Shown: piece by piece, positions 46,154 to 57,736 of the stretch | Numbering within the stretch: the first letter of the stretch is position 1 | Layout: each line of letters opens with the position of its first letter | Origin: Isoetes taiwanensis | Taxonomy: Eukaryota; Streptophyta; Lycopodiopsida; Isoetales; Isoetaceae | Assembly: GCA_021234155.1 (NCBI GenBank) | Contig: JAJEKV010000214.1 | Coordinates: 855,581 to 919,580, forward strand | DNA: 64,000 nucleotides | Direction: 5' to 3' | Notes under the pieces: model-generated | What the model saw: only the letters and a program-made list of their open reading frames with translations | Database searches by the model: none | What the model was told of the DNA's origin: nothing | Translations under genes and position numbers: made by a program

Positions 46154-46274
46154 TATAAGATTTGGCCATGTTCATACCTACTTTGCCAAGGCCAAATATT
46201 ATGTGGAATGTTATAAGATTTGGCCGTGGTTTGTTCATACCTACTTTGCCAAGGCCAAATATTATGTGGAATGT
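46154..46274. repeat. 58-bp tandem duplication
   Basis: TATAAGATTTGGCC starts at 46154 and 46212. The units share CATACCTACTTTGCCAAGGC and CAAATATTATGTGGAATGT, and the second has a 5-bp insertion. A smaller duplication (ATATAACTAA...GTGTTTATGTAAGG) lies at 46341-46394. Confidence 0.95.
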
Positions 46275-46508
46275 TTTTTTTTAGGATCAAAATATATTTC
46301 TAAAAAATTATAAGTTACTCGCGAGTGGTATCCTTCATCTATATAACTAAAGTGTTTATGTAAGGATATAACTAACTTAAGTGTTTATGTAAGGATAACC
46401 ACTCAGCCATTCAATCAAACTTCTACAATTGAGATAAAAAAGATTTTTAGGCTTGGATCACCCACTCTTCCTCTTCGAATGTTGCAATGTATTGTTGTAG
46501 GCTTTTAA

Positions 46509-46846
46509 GGATCGTAATAGATTGAAGCGGTGAAACATGTTTTTGTTGCACAGTGTGATCCAACTAGTTTGGCAAAATCTTAACAGTTTTGTTGTTGTTT
46601 TTAGGCTTGAATGATTTAAATATCTTGATCTAATGTCTTGAACTATTTCGACTATGGAATGGTTTCCTTGCCATCTTGGATCGTAATAGATTGAAGCGGT
46701 GAAACATGTTTCTGTTGCACAGTGTGATCCAACTAGTTTGGCAAAATCTTAACAGTTTTGTTGTTGTTTTTAGGCTTGAATGATTTAAATATCTTGATCT
46801 TATGTCTTGAACTATTTCGACTATGGAATGGTTTCCTTGCCATCTT
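46509..46846. repeat. 169-bp near-identical tandem duplication
   Basis: Units 46509-46677 and 46678-46846 start GGATCGTAATAGATTGAAGC and differ at only about two positions by eye. The near identity points to a recent event. The sequence is noncoding. Confidence 0.95.
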
Positions 46847-46859
46847 GATTTTTTTTTTT

Positions 46860-47390
46860 TTAACTTTCCATTTAGTGCTCAATGAGATTGTTAACGTTTG
46901 AGATCAAGTGCTAGCAAATTGTTTTCTTTTGCATTTTTGTTTGTGTTAGCAAATTGTTTTGTTTTGCATTTTTTTTGACATGCTTGGGCTCAGGTCCTTT
47001 TTTTTTTTAGAGGCAGTATTTTGATATTATATATACAAGAATTTAGCGTCGGCAGAGCTGGCGCCCTATGCACCCATGTATCAAGATAGGTTTTTCGTTG
47101 CCAAATTCCTCCCACCTGTGACTATTCCTCGTGAAGTTAGCTCTAATTCATTCATTTTCACTAAAGGTGGTTATTCCTATGTTAGATATGACATACGTTA
47201 GATAAAGGCATACTTGCGGCAAATATGGAATTAGATTATTTGTATTGTTATGCAAGAGTGGCCAATGAAAGATTAACAAACACACTATGCAACACTATTT
47301 AGATATGCAACATCTCTTTTATATCTTGATGCTTGGTTTAGCGGACTAAATGAAATCTCTAAAACATAGCAGATATGCCTTTCTCGGATA
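46860..47390. other. Noncoding sequence, nothing recognised
   Basis: T-rich and AT-rich sequence with several short poly-T runs. No gene is supported. Confidence 0.4.
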
Positions 47391-47394
47391 AATC

Positions 47395-47841
47395 ACCTGT
47401 AAAGAAACAAAGAGCTAAAAGATAATCCAGTTAGTAGGAGAAGCTCGATCCACCCAACCGGATTCACCAGGAAATCTTTAACCTGGAGCAGGAAATCTTT
47501 ATCCCGCGCAGACCAACAAGCTAGGCTATGGAGATTTGGAAGTAGAAGGAAAAATCAATAGAGGAAGACAGGTAGGGCTTTGACGGTGATTCTTCATGTC
47601 TCATTCCCCTATGTATGTTCTTTTATAGTCTCTTGAAAGGTCATTAAAGGTTAGGCGCTTGAGCTTTCCAGCTAGAGACCAAGGTTCGAATCCAAGTGAG
47701 GACAAGTTCAGATGGGCTGATATTAGGTTCCGTTATCATCCATAAATATTTTAAGGGCCAGTGGTTTCATTTAAGTCACTTGTTGGTTGTGAATCACACC
47801 CCCGAGCTAGTATTTTGTTCTAATACCGTTCTAATACCGTA
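47395..47841 (-). mobile_element. 3' LTR (or its part) of a second minus-strand chromovirus
   Basis: The right edge is well marked. The minus strand shows a purine tract AGGGAAAGGGAAGGAT followed by TGTTACGGTATTAG, the start of an LTR. A minus-strand TATA-like CTATAAAAG lies near 47624. The left edge at about 47395 is only a guess. The chromovirus integrase end at 48152-48742 lies on the internal side, as expected. Confidence 0.5.
47645..47780 (+). mobile_element. tRNA-derived SINE candidate 3, inside the LTR
   Basis: A perfect B box GGTTCGAATCC (47683-47693) is preceded by TTAGGCGCTTGAGC, a weak A box. It is followed by AAGTGAGGACAAG and GGTTCCGTTATCATCC. It could be a degraded SINE nested in the LTR or a chance match. 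Confidence 0.3.
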
Positions 47842-47896
47842 ACAATCCTTCCCTTTCCCTGATTGAACGTCCTCGTCAATCTTAGGAAAAATTGCT

Positions 47897-47988
47897 CATC
47901 TCAATTCATTTAGTGATGGCCTCAAATCAATCTGAGGACTTTCATCTCAATTCATTTAGAGATGGCCCCAAGTCAATCTGAGGTCTTT
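47897..47988. repeat. 46-bp tandem duplication
   Basis: CATCTCAATTCATTTAG(T/A)GATGGCC occurs at 47897 and 47943, followed by a weaker third copy. It lies between the integrase stop and the purine tract of the second chromovirus. Confidence 0.9.
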
Positions 47989-48151
47989 GAGCTCAACTCG
48001 TGTAAAGATTTCTGAGCCTTAGGCAATTAAGCCCGACCAACGTATATCATTCTTTAGATATTCTACGCTGGAATTCCCTTGGTTGTCATAACCAGACAAA
48101 TAATATTTGTTGCAACAAGTTATATATCATGTAATTGAAATAATTTGCAAA

Positions 48152-48830
48152 TTAATCATGTCTCAAAGTCAGTTCATACTCATCCACAAGTGCTTGATAC
48201 TCTTTGAGTTGGTCCTTGGAGTACCATACTGCATCAGAAGGTGGATGAAACTTAAACTTTACTAGATACCTTCGATAAGAAGATCGACGTGTCTTCTTGT
48301 CTTGACGTGTAAGAATCTTCTTAGGTTCTAGTATCTCTCCATCTCCTTTAATGAGCGGTGGATCTGGATAGTCCATCTTCTGCAAAACCTCAGGAGAAAT
48401 TTCACCTCCCTTGAAGGGTTTTAGTACTACAACATTAAAGACTGGATGAAGGTTAAGCCATTTCCCATATAGATGGAGGCGGTAAGCATTCTCACCTACT
48501 CTGTCTTCAATTTGAAATGGTCCATAGTACCTGGGTGCCAATTTCACATACCTTGTGCCCATTTTTCGAAGTCTCTTCTTGGGAAGATGTATCCACACCC
48601 ATTGTCCTTGTTTGTATTCAACTTTTCTCCGCTTCTTTGCCAATTTGGACATCATAGCCTGCTGACTGTTAAGAATGCGAGTCTTGACTTTCTTCCGTAA
48701 AGTCATGAGTGACTGCATCTGAAGCGGGAACTTCACCTCCAATCTTTGTGATAGGTGAATCTAAACCACATCTATAGACAATCTCAAATGGAGTTTTCTG
48801 CGTTACCGAATGGATGGAGAGATTCTATGT
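48152..48830 (-). pseudogene. Integrase C-terminal region plus chromodomain of a second chromovirus
   Basis: The open frame 48742-48152 (196 residues) has KKRRKVEYKQGQWVWIHLPK, KLAPRYYGPFQIEDRVG, AYRLHL and LHPVFNVVVLKPF (integrase C-terminal domain), then a chromodomain-like end (SSYRRYLVKFKFHPPSDAVW, SKDQLKEY). Upstream, a different frame gives QKTPFEIVYRCGLDSPI, the end of the integrase core. The catalytic core, RT and gag are missing, so this is a 5'-truncated relic. Its wording differs from the chromovirus at 18.3 kb, so it is a separate lineage. Confidence 0.75.
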
Positions 48831-49300
48831 TACATTGATGTTGCACCAGCACGTATCTGCAACAATATGTTTTCATACTTCTAAGGTTATGGCGCTCCTT
48901 GGTATTTCTTAGGCTAGGGGATGCTAGTGCAAGATGGCATATTTTATGCCCAAGGGCATTGTTAAATAGGTCTCGACATTAAGGGCAATAAGATATTTTA
49001 TACCATGGGTAAAAATATGTTGAGACAATAAAACAATGATTTATTAAACCATTGGTAGAGCACCCATAAATCGGGTGCTTCACCATCGAGTACTGAAATC
49101 TAGCGGAATAGGCAGTGGGAGTTGCTTCCTTAGCATCAGCTGCTGCTGATTGGGTTGCCAGCCTGTCGCCACTCATTGGCACGTGGCGTTGCCACATGGG
49201 GAGGAATGGTTAATAAAGGTTACAGAAGCTTTCGTAGAGGAGGAGTGAAGAGTAATGCTGTTAAGAGGAATTTGGGGTGGCCAAATTATAGTGGAGGTTC

Positions 49301-49600
49301 GAGTGCTCCAATTTAGATGTGAAGATTGAGCCCCAGCTATGTTAGCTGTATCTCCCATGTGAATAGAAAGATCTTTTTGGGTAAGAGTTTTACGAAGAAC
49401 TTCTATAAATAATAAAGTTCAACCAATTGAGTTCCCATGATTGCAAAGGAGAGTGCCCCAATTTGGATGTGAAGATTGAGCTCCAACTACGTTAGTCGTA
49501 TCTCCCGTGTGAATGGAAGGATTTGTTTGGGTAAGAGTTCTATGAAGAACTTCTAAAAATAATAAAGTTCAACCAATTGAGTTCCCATGATTGCAAAAGA
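49301..49600. repeat. 150-bp tandem duplication
   Basis: GAGTGC(T/C)CCAATTT(A/G)GATGTGAAG occurs at 49301 and 49451. The copies also share TAAAGTTCAACCAATTGAGT. They have diverged slightly. No convincing protein on either strand. Confidence 0.9.
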
Positions 49601-50075
49601 ACCCACAGAAGGCCGGCTTCATTTCAGCAGGCAGAACCAATGCTTTGTGCACTTATGATAGTCGAACTCAAATGTGACTCTAAGTAAAGGGCCATGTCAA
49701 TGTTGAATAGAAACCCTGAAGGGGGCTCGTAGTTTGATCCTTGAGCTTGTGGAAGATGAACCGAGAAAATATTTCCTTTGAGATGTCGATATCGCAAGTT
49801 TGGCAATTCTTATGTTTTTTGAAGGCATATTCTTTTGTTGCATTATGCAGATATGAAACAATCTTACAAACAATAAACCATCATTCAATTAAATTGGGTT
49901 TATGTCTTAATTTTGGGACAAATTTCATATTGCATGTTTTTAGTAGCATATTCAAATTCACACATTTCACCTCAAAATTATGAAAACGTAATATCATGTT
50001 ATTTACAAAATAGTCAATATTTCACAATATAGCACCATATCATAAAAACGTGATAACAAAAATTTACATAGTTAT
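49601..50075. other. AT-rich noncoding sequence
   Basis: No gene is supported. Short frames on both strands lack motifs. Confidence 0.4.
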
Positions 50076-52960
50076 TCAACTTTCTTCAAGCACCCCCAAT
50101 GATATCATAGCCTTCTTCCTGACATCCTGAGGTATTGTAATTCTCGCATTTCTAGCTAGAATAGTGTTTGGAGTCCATGAGTACAAAACACTTTCATAGT
50201 CTAGCCAAAGATCGGGATCACTCGGATTTCTCCTCAATCTCTTTGTCCAACAACTGAGTACCTTTCTTTTATCCGATACGTTGGTCAACTGATGCACCGG
50301 ACACCACCATTCCATTCGCACATGGTTGAAGTTAATATTACCTTCTTCTTTGCAAATATCGAGATAGTGAACCCCAACCACCTTTGGATATGTATCTAAA
50401 TCTGATGGCTTTACTACCACAAATTGGTGGCATTCCAAGTCGTGGAAGGTTCATAAGCATCCATGCCTAGAAACTTTGGCCTATTGTTCTTAGGACCAAC
50501 ATAGTGTTTGTCGAGGAAGGAGGAGGAGCATATTGCTTGGCGAATGCTACTTACGGTGTCATCAACATCCTCAAGACTGCTAAGGTCTTCCACCTAGTTT
50601 TAGGCAACCACCCTTCTTTCAATTCATCTGAGGATGTGTCTATCTCCCCAATAGGTTAATCACCTTCTTCCAAAGAAGCCACCAAGGCACGGTTGGTGTC
50701 ATCCGGATTGGTTTGCCAATGCTTTATATAGTCTTGATTCCTTCCTTAGTCAATCCCAATTGCTTCACTTCTTCAGTAGGTTTTAAAGCTTTTGGTTGAC
50801 CTAGAGGTATCATAGGCTTGCCATTCTCATCTCTACGCCATATTTCCTCCCTCCTCTCCACTCATCCTCCTCAAGGTCTCATCTTCCATTGGAAGATTGG
50901 AATCCCATCTCACCCAAAAGTGAACTGCAGAGGCCTGGAATGACCTTCAAGATCCAATGTATAACCATCCACAAAGCTCTTCCAATCGGGCACTTCTTCT
51001 ATGAGAGAAGCTATAGGGTTTGGAGTAGTGCATTCATGCAAGATTTCCATTAGCCTAGGAAAGTTGGTCACCGCTTCTTCGCTTCAAGATACAACTATAT
51101 TTGCCAAATAATGCATCCACATCCTCATGGGTATGCGGGGCATAAGAAACCCTAAATTAACTCTTTCAAATATCCCCACGTTTTGTTAAGTAGGATAGGA
51201 AAGAAAACATCCACCGTTCTTATTTTGGCCAAAGACAATTATCAAGTTGCAAGAGAAACCTTTTGGGTAGATCTTGAGGTTTAGCACGTGAAGTTGAAGC
51301 TCCAACATGTTCATTAGACCCATGCTTCCTAAACCTTGCCTTGTTGAACTTTTCAATATTGTTAGGGTTTCCATCTAACAATGCTCTATGTAGTGCCTGG
51401 CTAGTCAGAAGGTCCTGGAGGTGACCATTGTATCCATTTTCATAGTTTCTCAAACACCTCATGATACTCCCAATATGAAAATCTGGACCATCACTCCACA
51501 ACTCCAAACTAAAATGGCCATAGTAGGTTTGATTCTCGCCCATGCAAGATTGCCCCCTAGATTGAGATCTCAGTAAAGGGTATGATCTTCCACATGACTT
51601 TGGTATGTACTTGAATTGTGGAAGACAAGTCTTTTGCTGGTCCATCTTGTCATGTATAATACATAAATAGTTATTGGGTTCCAATGCGGATAAAGTCCTC
51701 CACATCCAATAACATGATCTACATGATAGTTGGTCACCATATGGTCCTTCATATGCTCCCTTATCCTAGCCCTTTAACTAGGTTGCACAGTCTTATCAAG
51801 AGTCTCCTTCAACTTAGCACATAAATTGCACTTTGCAAAGTTGTTTGAAGTTGCTATGGTGACATGATTGAAATGCTTCTTCCATAACCTACTAAAGCTA
51901 GGTTGGGATATTGGAAGAATTCCCAATTCTCAAGTAGGGAATTCACTTCTTCCAAAAATACTCTTTTTTGAGTACAATGTGATGGCAACCTTTTTCTCAA
52001 CAAACGCTCTTCCCTTTTCATCCCTTCGCTTTTGTGTGGCATAGACTCGCATTGAAATCAATATATTTTTCAAATATCTCCCCTGGCGACCAAGGTCCTA
52101 GCCGTTGGTCTCAACAAACCATTATTTCCATGTAAAGTAATCCCTGTTCCCCTCTGCCTTTTTTTGCCAATTATGCCATGAAGAAGTTGGAATTGCATGG
52201 ATACTCGCCATGCTTTTGCACATATCCATTTGCCTAGCAAAGGGTATCTTTTTCTGCTTTTGGGTTTCTTTTCATCTTGAAGTGCATGCTCAAGATTGTG
52301 TACATGTAGGTCCTCCTCTCATCAACAATTGTACTCTTGAAAAGTGGCTCTTGCTTCCACCAATTGTTCTATTGTGAAGAATTGCATACAATCACTCCAA
52401 CAACAACAATGAGCCCCTAACCTTCACCATTGTCTCACGTTTGGTGTCACTAATCAACTTGGCTCTTTTGCTAGGATAATGTCCGCAACCGATACTTCTC
52501 CCCTTTTGCCTAGGTTTAGAGTTCCAAGCGCCAATGGATCAATATCAAGACAATCATTGTCCCCAACAACCTCAGGCTCGAAAAATATAATCCTCCACAA
52601 ATTGAACACTACTTATAGGCCATGCCATGATGCAAGGAACCTCCAATTGCTTGACACAACCAAAAACATTCCTTGTCACCCAAACCTTTACCTTTCGGTT
52701 GTCTTCCAACATCGAAATTGCAATACCAATATTGTCTTCCCTTAGCCTTTCATCATTAAACTTGACGGTGATACGCTAGCACAATGACTCCTTGGCCTAC
52801 TATTTTCTTGTTGCACTTGTGCATGATTCTCACCTTCTTGTTCCTCCATTGCATACTACTATAGAGGACTAATTGTTTTTCTTCAACATTCTTGCTAGGA
52901 GTTGGTTTTTCATTGATATTGCTCTTTTCAATATGTTGCACACCATCTTGAGTTGGAGAG
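50076..52960 (-). pseudogene. Transposase-like gene (D...DN...HTHEDVD type), broken
   Basis: Minus-strand frames give one collinear protein. In order: a start region with VKFNDERL and VKVWVTRNVFGCVKQLEVP, then WKKHFNHVTIATSNNFAKCN (51.9-51.8 kb), LCAKLKETLDKT, LCIIHDKMDQQKTCLPQFK (51660 downward), YGHFSLELWSDGPDF, LLQLDNCL, NKNGGCFLS, LGFL, and in the next frame HTHEDVDALFGKYSCILKRR (51135 downward). The last frame (50438-50076) is WWCPVHQL, RRNPSDPDLWLDYES and KKAMISLGVLEES. The D, DN-NKN and HTHED-D blocks recall a family of uncharacterised RNase-H-fold transposase-like proteins in plants and animals. The family name is not certain. Many frameshifts show it is dead. Confidence 0.55.
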
Positions 52961-53321
52961 GCACCATTGACCTAGGCAAATTGCACCCTTTTTAGTCAAT
53001 GAGTAGGAAAAAATTATTACACCATAAGATAAAAAACTACGTACATTTATGGAATATGTAGAGGTAAATCAAATTTTTTTAAAAGCAAGAAATTCCTTGG
53101 AAATATAGGTTTAATATAATAATAACAATGGGCGTAAACGAAATCATTTAAAACAAGAATTTTCGTGGCAACAACAAGGAAATGACATTTATATAAATAT
53201 ATCCAAATTTTAATTATCGAAAATTTGGATATATGATTACGAAAAGACATATAACTAATAGACGTGAGAATTTATTATCCATAATAATATACCCTAGATG
53301 ATATAGGCATGGAATTTCGTA

Positions 53322-53402
53322 CGCCTGGCGTGTTATTTGAGGCAATAAATTATTCACGCTAATTTCTAATTAACCCTATATAAAACCGGTTCACGCCTCA
53401 AG
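53322..53402 (+). promoter_or_regulatory. Promoter module A: GGCGTG motif, TTCACGC motif, TATA box
   Basis: In order: GGCGTGTTATTTGA, ATTATTCACGCTAA, TTTCTAATTA, the TATA box TATATAAAA (53377-53385) and GGTTCACGCCT. An ATG follows at 53436. The same order recurs at 54552-54640. Confidence 0.55.
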
Positions 53403-53435
53403 ACCTCCATTACGTCCCAATTTTTTTCGCCCGCC

Positions 53436-53790
53436 ATGAAGCGTTCCTCAGCTCGGCGTTCATGAAGAACCCGAGGTCTCCTCAAAGAGACGCCGGGTTG
53501 AAGAACCCGCTCAATCCCCCTCATTGATTTTCTTTCCCAATTCTCCTCTGATTCCGATTCAGAGGATGATTCTGATTTCGACATGGAAGAGGAGGAGTTG
53601 AGCTCCTCTGATTCCTCTGATTCTGAAGAGGAGGAAGAGGAGGAAGAGGAGGAGTTGGAGGAAGAGGAGGGAGATGTCCTCCCAAGAGCACATGATCAGC
53701 CTGGGCTTCGGGGTTGGCTTGGCCCCTCAAACAGAGAATGAAATCTCGGAGGAGGAGGAGGGGAGGAGGAGGAGGAGGAGGAGGAGGAAG
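53436..53790 (+). pseudogene. Small nuclear-type acidic protein gene, frameshifted
   Basis: An ATG at 53436 about 50 bp after a TATA box begins MKRSSARRS. After frame changes, SSKRRRVEEPAQSPS (a basic, nuclear-localisation-like run) and then FSSDSDSEDDSDFDMEEEEL, followed by a long Glu/Ser run to about 53735, can be read. The order basic signal then acidic tract resembles many small nuclear proteins, but low-complexity GA-rich DNA can mimic it. Gly-rich and Arg-rich frames on the same stretch (53714-53983) are shadows of the GAG repeats. No homologue is recognised. Confidence 0.3.
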
Positions 53791-53800
53791 ATTCGGAAGA
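53580..53800. repeat. GA-rich low-complexity tract
   Basis: Long runs of GAGGAAGAGGAG units on the plus strand, broken by a unique stretch near 53670-53740. Confidence 0.85.
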
Positions 53801-54551
53801 AGGTCGACAATTCACCGACCGTTTTTGGAGTGGTTAAGAGATGAACCAGGTTTGCATGTGATTTCTTTTTGTTTTTTGTTTTGCACCTTTCTTTCTTTTC
53901 TAACACCTTTCTTTTCTTCTTTGTTGCAAAGTGGAAGAAGAGTGATGCATCCCCATGCCCATTTTTTGTTTCCATTCTTATAGAAGTTTTGGACACGCCC
54001 CGCATTTTTTTTCTCAGAATTGTGTGAAAAGCCTTCGCAACTGCTTCCTTAAGCCTTGGGCATCTGTACATACAACTGCTTTTTTAATGAAATCAAACAG
54101 TTTTCTTCATAAACTTTGTCTTCAAACAGTTTTCTTCAAACAGTTTTTCTCAGACATAAAATTTTTGGATAAAATCAAATCAGTATTCTCCAATTATTTT
54201 GGCTCCAAGCTTTTTTCTAAAATTGTGTCTCTCTAAAATTTTGTATCTGCAAAATTTTGTCTCAACAAAGTCTCGAACACTATAAATCAACCACATGAGA
54301 AATCTCTGATGCATCACAGTAACCATAGGAAATTTTCCTATACGACCTAAAACAATTCCCCAACCTTACAAGTCATTTTTTAGCATTGATAACTTTGCCT
54401 TTAAAATCATTTGTAAGTTAGCCTATATAAAATTTCTAAATTCTATTTTTTCAATGCAATAAATGGAATAAAATGTAGTAAGAATTTATTGCATGAAATG
54501 CAATATTCTCCATATATACCATATACATGTCATGTCTCAATGGAAGACCGT

Positions 54552-54640
54552 GACGCCAGCGTGTTAATTCAAGCAATCAATTATTCACGCTAACTTATTT
54601 CTAATTATGCCTATATAAATCCATTTTACGCTCTCAAAGT
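54552..54640 (+). promoter_or_regulatory. Promoter module B, near-copy of module A
   Basis: CCAGCGTGTTAATTCA, ATTATTCACGCTAA, TTTCTAATTA, the TATA box TATATAAAT (54612-54620) and TTTTACGCTCTCAA occur in the same order and spacing as in module A, 1235 bp away TATA to TATA. The first ATG after it (near 54667) opens only a short frame (MICRLRCCCVW), unrelated to the one after module A. Confidence 0.55.
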
Positions 54641-57477
54641 TCCTACATTTTCTTCCTTCCTTCATATGATTTGCCGGTTGCGCTGCTGCTGTGTTTGGAT
54701 CCGCCGTCCTGAAATCTTGGTGAGCAGATTTATATTCAGCAATGTTAGATGTTTGGTTTCGGCAATTCCTAACTTACTAAAAGACTCCGCCTTTTAGTTC
54801 TCACAGCAGAATGTAGAGGACTAAGGTCGGGCGAATCAAAAAAGCCTCGGAATTAAAACCACAAGCATAGTCCTCCGTTCTTCGAATCCTTCCAGCCTCA
54901 CAACTCAAGGTTAGTTTTCATTTAGTTTTAAGTTGCATCTCAATGGCAGGTTTAATCCAAGAAGACAAGCTTTTGCATTTGCTCGAGGCAGAGGAAGCAG
55001 ATGATGTTTATGAAAACCAGAATAGTTTTTTATAAACTTCATCTGCTTCTTTTGTTTCGAAAATTTTGAGTTTCTCTTTCCTGGAATTAATCATGCTATT
55101 GCATGCAAGTTTCTATTATGAATAAGTGTAGTAGAAAGCATTAGAAAAATCTGAAAGATAAATATTTGAAACACGCTAAGCTGTTTTATGGTAACTTTAG
55201 CTCAACACGCCGGGCGCACTCTCACTGATACAAGATAAGTAACGTGCACTATTTACACGCTTGCGCTGCCATCTTTATTTATTTACTTCTATCTATCCTG
55301 CATTGTGTTTTTTTCTCCTCCTCTCAAGGGAATGCACGTACGGGATGGCATAGTTTTTCCTATATAGCAGTTTACACGCCGACGCGCAAACAATTGTATC
55401 CCCGTTTTCAACTTTACGCCAAATTACCGGCGGTTCTTAGTTTATAAGTTTATAAATAAATAAATATAACACGCCAAAGTGCGGAATAATGATACCGGCC
55501 ACTTCCTATTGATAGATAAGTTACATTAATCCACCCTAAGCAGGACTTAAGATGCATTGAATTATATTTGGGCTACAAGCACTCACACAGCCTCGGGCCT
55601 CCGGGGCTGGGCTTCCGCCTAATTCGCAGGCTGGAACAAGCAGAGAGCACCAGCCCCGCCGAGCACCAGCCTTGCAACCCCCGAGGTACTTGGATCAAAG
55701 TAATGATGATGGCAGAGAAAGCCAGGCAATGATAGATTCGGGCTCGGGGCCCTCTTTGCAATCGCATCTGGAGGCTGGCCCTCTTATCTAAATCCCACTT
55801 CGAGAATGCAAGCATACGCATTGATCGAGAGGAATCTCGTGATCCGTACCGAGATTCAAAATGAGGAGTCCGCTTAGTGGTTAGCCTCATGCCCTGGATG
55901 CCCCAACACGAACTCACTACCACAAAGTGTATACACGATGCAATGGAGATTGTTCAACCAATGGAACCACTATCAAGCTCCAGCCTTTATAACCATGCAT
56001 TGGAGGTTCAACAGAGCAGAAAGTGGGAGCAGAGGCGGGGAGGTGGAGGTGGGATAAAGTGGGGTGGTGGAGCTAGAGCCCGTGTGTTTTTGGCCGGGTT
56101 TTTACGAGTAAGAATTCACTATGCCCCCAAGAATGGAAATGGGAGATTTTGATAAGCCCGACTACTCAAGAGACCGGGCTTGAAACAAGTAGTCCGATTT
56201 TGTCCTGGTTTATCCAGTTTATCCGCATTATATACAATTGTAATCTTTTTCCAATGAATACAACAAATTTTGTCTACTTCTATTTTCGTACAATGTAATA
56301 CATGTTACATACCTTTTTAAGCGGTTTCTTGGCCATGCAACAAATGTTCCAACACTTTCTCCAACTAACAGTATCCCCACCGGGTGTCTGCGGTAAAGCT
56401 TCATCCATAGCGCTTAATCATCAGAATCCTCGGACATACTTATCCCACAAGCTGCAATTCCATGACACATACGATCGGATCGATGGAGTCGATCTTGCAT
56501 AATCCTACTTTTCCTTTTTCTGATTGTAGTTAACATGAAACATTCATCTTCTATTAATCGCGAGAAAATTGCTATTCGTGACACACCTACTATTGGAAAT
56601 TAATGTTCAAGCTATTGGAATGAGATGAGTACCAGGAATTCCCTAGAGCCATTCTTGAGAAGCTGATTTGAGTCTCCTCAAGCTGATTTGAGAAGCCGGG
56701 CTTTGGTGGAAAAAACTCTCGGCTCGGCTCCGAAAAAATTAGAAAAGATTAGGTTAACTACGTTTAGCGGATAAATTTGGCGGGATACTTTTGGGTAGAT
56801 TGGTTTAAAACTTAATGAAAGAAGTCTACGGACGGTCTTAAATCATTATTATTTGTATGTGTCAAGAAATTTGAACCATTTTGTGTTTTCTTGAAATTCA
56901 AATTTCTCTATTTCTCGCATGTGAAAAAGCTATTTCTTCGAAATGGTGAAGCGCCAGATCCGAAGCGACCTTCCGACTCTCATTACTAGGCGCTTCTCGG
57001 GAGATGTCTTCTAAAAGCGAATCGAGGTCGAGGGCGATGGGGCAGGAAGCGGTGGAAGAGGAATTTAAACCCGCTCTTCTCAAGCTTCAGAGGACGTTGA
57101 TCGAATACTTTAATGTAACCCTATTCAAGGTATTTAATTTGCTACTGTAATAATAATCATGGTGGAGAGTATTATGCTTGCATGAATTTGAGATATTTTT
57201 TCACTTAATATGCTTTGCATGAGTTTGAGTTATTATGCTTTTGCATGAATTTTAAGTATTAACATCATTAATGCTCTGATTGTCCGCTCAGAGAACATAA
57301 TTTTGCTCGCTTTTATATATAGAATATAGCGGTGTTAGACAGTTGGAGATAGCAATGTTCAATGAGGTTAAATAGTGGAAATATGGATTCATGAAGGGTA
57401 TGTAGCTTAAAATGTGGATGCAAAATAATTTTAGTTTCAAATTAACGCATAGCATGGTCAATAATAGGAGATACCAA
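54641..57477. other. Degraded sequence with scattered CACGCC motifs, no supported gene
   Basis: Copies of CACGC(C/T) occur near 55173, 55205, 55371 and 55466. The GC-rich stretch 55580-55920 opens a long minus-strand frame without motifs. GCTTAGTGGTTAGC near 55872 resembles a tRNA D-arm, but no B box follows. G-rich sequence at 56030-56095. Confidence 0.35.
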
Positions 57478-57533
57478 CACGCCAAGCGTGATTTGTACTA
57501 ATTTAGGGTTTAAATGCACGCCAAGCCGCGATT
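57478..57533. promoter_or_regulatory. Pair of CACGCC palindromic motifs
   Basis: CACGCCAAGCGTGATTT (57478-57494) and CACGCCAAGCCGCGATT (57517-57533) lie 39 bp apart. The first is an imperfect palindrome. They belong to the motif family seen from 53.3 to 63.2 kb. Role unknown. Confidence 0.5.
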
Positions 57534-57736
57534 CCTTGTTCCCAAAAAGTACTCTAAAAAGTGCTCATCTTCATTTGCAAGTAGTTTCAAGAGGAAGAAA
57601 ACCCCTAATAATTCGGTTCTAACTCGCTAAGAAAGCAAGGGTAGATCAACCTGCATGCGCATCATATGATCTCACCTTAGATGTGATGAAGGGCCGATTC
57701 TTATAGCAAAATTGACCCGCCCGCCCTGAAGAGGAA

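Noticed and set aside
53714-53983. Gly-rich frame RRRRGGGGGGGGG
   Set aside because: A shadow of the GAG/GGA repeat tract in another frame.
55573-55923. 116-residue minus-strand frame
   Set aside because: GC-rich composition opens it; no motif, no upstream signal.
55862-55925. GCTTAGTGGTTAGC resembling a tRNA D-arm
   Set aside because: No B box follows at a suitable distance.
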